From: Desulfovibrio sp.
GTDB lineage: Bacteria > Desulfobacterota > Desulfovibrionia > Desulfovibrionales > Desulfovibrionaceae
NCBI GenBank assembly: GCA_031287575.1
Contig: JAITSV010000056.1
Location: forward strand, 1-64,000
DNA: 64,000 bases
Reading direction: 5' to 3'
Shown here: positions 62,701 through 64,000 of the stretch, piece after piece
Layout of the letters: each line of letters begins with the position of its first letter
How positions within the stretch are numbered: the stretch's first letter is position 1
Made by a program: the position numbers and the translations under genes
The notes under the pieces: generated by a model
Database searches by the model: none
The model's input: the letters and a program-made list of their open reading frames with translations, nothing else
Told to the model about the DNA's origin: nothing

Positions 62701-64000
62701 GATGGCACCGTCCGCGCCCTTCACGTCGGCGGCGGGGTCAAGGATCAGGTTGCCGGTGGCCACCTGGCCCAGGCCGCTGTCTTCCGTCACGCTGGCGGCG
62801 TTGTTGTACGCAGTGGGCACGTCATCCACGATCTGGATGGACAGGGTGCCGTTGGCCACGTCGGTATCGGTGTCGGTCACCTTCACGTCCAGATGCAGGA
62901 AGGTGTTGTCGGCACCCGCCGCCGAGTGCGCGGCAGCCGCGTCGAGCTTGAAGCTGTAGCCCACTTCCCCGGTGGCCGCGTTGAACGTGGTGATCACCAG
63001 GTTGCCGTTGGCGGTGTCGATGGTGCGGTCGGCCACGTTGGCCACCAGCAGGCCGTTGTCGATCACCTTCACGCCGCCCACCCACACTTCGTCCAGCCCG
63101 TCGGGGGCCGAGACGTTGAACGTACCGTTCTTGGTCAGCGCCGCATCATCGGGCGAGCTGCCGTTGGACAGGTCGTTCTCGTTGACGGCGAACTCGCCAC
63201 CCTGCGCCGCAGGCGTCAGGTTGGTGATGGTCACGCCGTCGTTCTTGCCGTTGATGGTGATGTCCAGCGTGGCGGTATCGATGTCGCCGTCGCAGTCCTT
63301 CAGGGTGTAGGTGAAGACGTCGTGCAGCTTTTCACCCGTGGTCAGGCCCTGCACATCGGCGTTGCCGTTGTTCAGGCTGTAGGTGTAGGTGCCGTCGGCC
63401 TTCACGAACAGGGTGCCGTACTGGCCGTTGATGGTTTCGCCATCCGCGTCCACGTTGGACGAGGTAGACCCGGCGATGTGCGAGACGGACGCGCCGTCGG
63501 CGCCCTTCACGTCGCCCGGGCTGTTGGTGACCAGGTTGCCGGTGGCAGTGAGGGAAATGTCTTCCGTCACGCTGCCGGTGTTGTCCTTGGCATCGGGGAT
63601 GTCATCCACGATCTGGATGGACAGGGTGCCGGGGGCCGAGGTGTCGCCGTCGGTGTCCTTCGCCGTGACCGTCAGGTCGAGGAAGTACGGGTCGGCACCC
63701 GAGGCGGTATGGGGCGCGTTGTCATCAAGGGTGAACTTGTAGCTCACCTGCCCGGTGGACGCGTTGAACCCGGTGACCACCACGTTGCCGTATGCGGTGT
63801 CGATGGTGCGGTTGGATTCGGGTCCGCCCACCAGCGCACCGTTGTTGATCACCATCTTGCCGCCGATCCACACTTCGTCCAGCCCGTCGGGGGCCGAGAC
63901 GTTGAACGTGCCGTACTGGGTCAGCGCGCCGCTGTTGGGCGAGCTGCCGTAGGACAGGTCATTCTCGTTCACGGCAAGTTCGCCACCCTGCGCCGCAGGC
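59734..64000 (-). CDS. RTX adhesin with vWFA domain and 262-residue repeats (5'-truncated by the window edge)
   Basis: The visible 1422 C-terminal residues come from a larger protein whose frame is open to the window edge. It has VCBS/T1SS-type repeats of 262 residues (at about 63184-63969, and a second copy at about 62400-63183), a shorter diverged repeat, a von Willebrand A domain with DVSRS at about 61957-61977, then RTX nonapeptides (GGxGxDxLx type, about 60056-60262) and a C-terminal type I secretion signal region. It should be exported by a TolC-type system and work at the cell surface in adhesion, with Ca2+ binding to the RTX part. The N-terminal retention domain is not in the window. 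Confidence 0.95.
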   Translation of the reverse strand, partial: PAAQGGELAVNENDLSYGSSPNSGALTQYGTFNVSAPDGLDEVWIGGKMVINNGALVGGPESNRTIDTAYGNVVVTGFNASTGQVSYKFTLDDNAPHTASGADPYFLDLTVTAKDTDGDTSAPGTLSIQIVDDIPDAKDNTGSVTEDISLTATGNLVTNSPGDVKGADGASVSHIAGSTSSNVDADGETINGQYGTLFVKADGTYTYSLNNGNADVQGLTTGEKLHDVFTYTLKDCDGDIDTATLDITINGKNDGVTITNLTPAAQGGEFAVNENDLSNGSSPDDAALTKNGTFNVSAPDGLDEVWVGGVKVIDNGLLVANVADRTIDTANGNLVITTFNAATGEVGYSFKLDAAAAHSAAGADNTFLHLDVKVTDTDTDVANGTLSIQIVDDVPTAYNNAASVTEDSGLGQVATGNLILDPAADVKGADGAIVTSVKFGATDYVVDADGVDIDTPYGMLHVNQNGSYTYTLDNSNPLVQNLTASSDVAEQFTYTLTDGDGDFSKATLTVDINGANENHVLNLSGLENPEGTVHESGLPGGSGVDGVDGVDLGMTGAFTITATAGLDEVSIGGTTVINGGVVVNGGTVDTSNGFLVVDSVVPGAGGTYTVNYHFTLDDNATHPAGGTLSLPVEVSDNYTAGTPNATGTLNINIVDDHPTAVADTDTYTGGMTTNVVIVLDVSRSMNEDADGNGPGNASRLDMAKDAIAELLEAYKDLGALNVKIVWFSDDAATHTGWLTGANVLALADGVLDDLDPVLYTDYDDAITLVKSELANGLPPADHSVVYFLSDGDPNPDSDGLDATETTQWQNALQDSPIDMVYAFGMGTGITDTSALEPVGWERGTSSDADTVAVITNMDDLTGHLLATVPTQGSLVADDSAGADGWPVGAKLASVNYNNGDGNTGDDNYVIGVNGDNGTWDGHVLVLTLANNQGTLKIDFDDGTYVYIPGSNPNGNAVVGYTIVDADGTQISSTLTLSLTAGDLIANNNTESLGSVVVDDFGSGNDVWTFTNGGSDSDAEVFRSDGAVQFSIENNESGTMTKSYNEVTAGSTMAFKWTYDREGSGRDASNDRLRLVVRLGGTEVDSMIIHSGDMAQYANGIFFYTFAVAGNYEVRIVAEDTGGGNNNSDNRNFTATVDDVTAHVLDGNVVTDHNGADVQDALHGHTAAITEVNGHGIGTDGYTAIGGEHGDLYINSYGEYHYVPHEGHTGDDVFAYKLASSTDSDYALLTIHAGSGSAAAHAEWLGTSGNDVHDGTSGNDVLMGLAGNDTLNGLGGHDILIGGEGNDILNGGTGNDVLYGGHGSDTLTGGTGNDTFVWNAEDFTANAKDVVTDFNIKEDVLRFADVLLDSNSGSNGIQMEISKINYESSGQANDVQITLHHSGAEQTVVLQNVLSGSSSNMDSQLQAIEQHILNHKIITENS
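62400..64000 (-). repeat. 786-bp repeats within the RTX adhesin
   Basis: The motif NENDLS(Y/N)GSSP with LDEVW(I/V)GG and LSIQIVDD(I/V)P recurs with a period of 786 bases: gtt of the motif lies at 63967 in one copy and at 63181 in the next. The copy nearest the C-terminus is complete, and the outermost is cut by the window edge. Confidence 0.85.

Overview
The window is GC-rich chromosomal DNA (roughly two-thirds G+C by eye) that reads as a member of the Desulfovibrionaceae, most like the Desulfovibrio/Nitratidesulfovibrio group. This rests on gene content: an nrfHA cytochrome c nitrite reductase of the sulfate-reducer type, a DUF39 homocysteine-synthesis gene, an oxygen-independent class III ribonucleotide reductase, an orphan molybdopterin enzyme, many two-component and cyclic-di-GMP proteins, and a very large RTX adhesin. 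No genome search was possible, so the species assignment is inference.

Layout. 1-324 is low-complexity sequence with long G and C runs. 325-8435 (+) is a signalling cluster: DUF4390 protein, NtrY-type kinase, a TIGR01777 epimerase-like protein, a REC-PAS-HD-GYP regulator, an NtrX-type sigma-54 activator and phosphoglycerate mutase. 8740-18441 (+) holds a receiver-TPR protein, the DUF39 protein, a LarE-like sulfur transferase, a 36-residue basic peptide, an FmdB-type zinc ribbon, purB, pyrE, an L,D-transpeptidase and a membrane coiled-coil protein. 18748-21310 (-) holds a small coiled-coil protein and nrdD, preceded by a cobalamin riboswitch. 22029-24432 (+) holds a flagellin-like gene with a sigma-28 promoter, an Arg/Asp-rich secreted protein and a DUF486 membrane protein.

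24419-32835 (-) contains a PAS-rich diguanylate cyclase and a complete branched-chain amino acid type ABC operon (livHMGF, a GntR regulator, and the binding protein). 33112-37312 (+) is the molybdopterin oxidoreductase and glnS, separated by a long imperfect hairpin. 37452-39142 (-) is rsgA and an acetyltransferase; then come tRNA-Gln, tRNA-Glu and a cysteine desulfidase-like gene. 41590-45256 is an accessory patch: two paralogous AT-rich DUF3828-like secreted proteins, an AT-rich membrane protein and an Rhs gene broken by a stop codon and a frameshift. 45737-47449 (-) holds a ferredoxin-nitroreductase fusion and a LysE exporter.

48178-55484 is the nitrite module: nrfHA on the minus strand, divergent from a heme-c (CxxCH) hybrid histidine kinase and a sigma-54 activator that probably control it; the shared intergenic region carries a candidate -24/-12 element and an upstream palindrome. 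56254-64000 holds a TolC-type outer membrane channel, a hipBA toxin-antitoxin pair, and (minus strand, running off the window) an RTX adhesin with a von Willebrand A domain and 262-residue repeats. The TolC protein probably exports the adhesin, although the ABC and adaptor parts of that secretion system are not in the window. Several regulatory and membrane proteins carry in-frame tandem repeats in their linkers, a recurrent trait of this genome.
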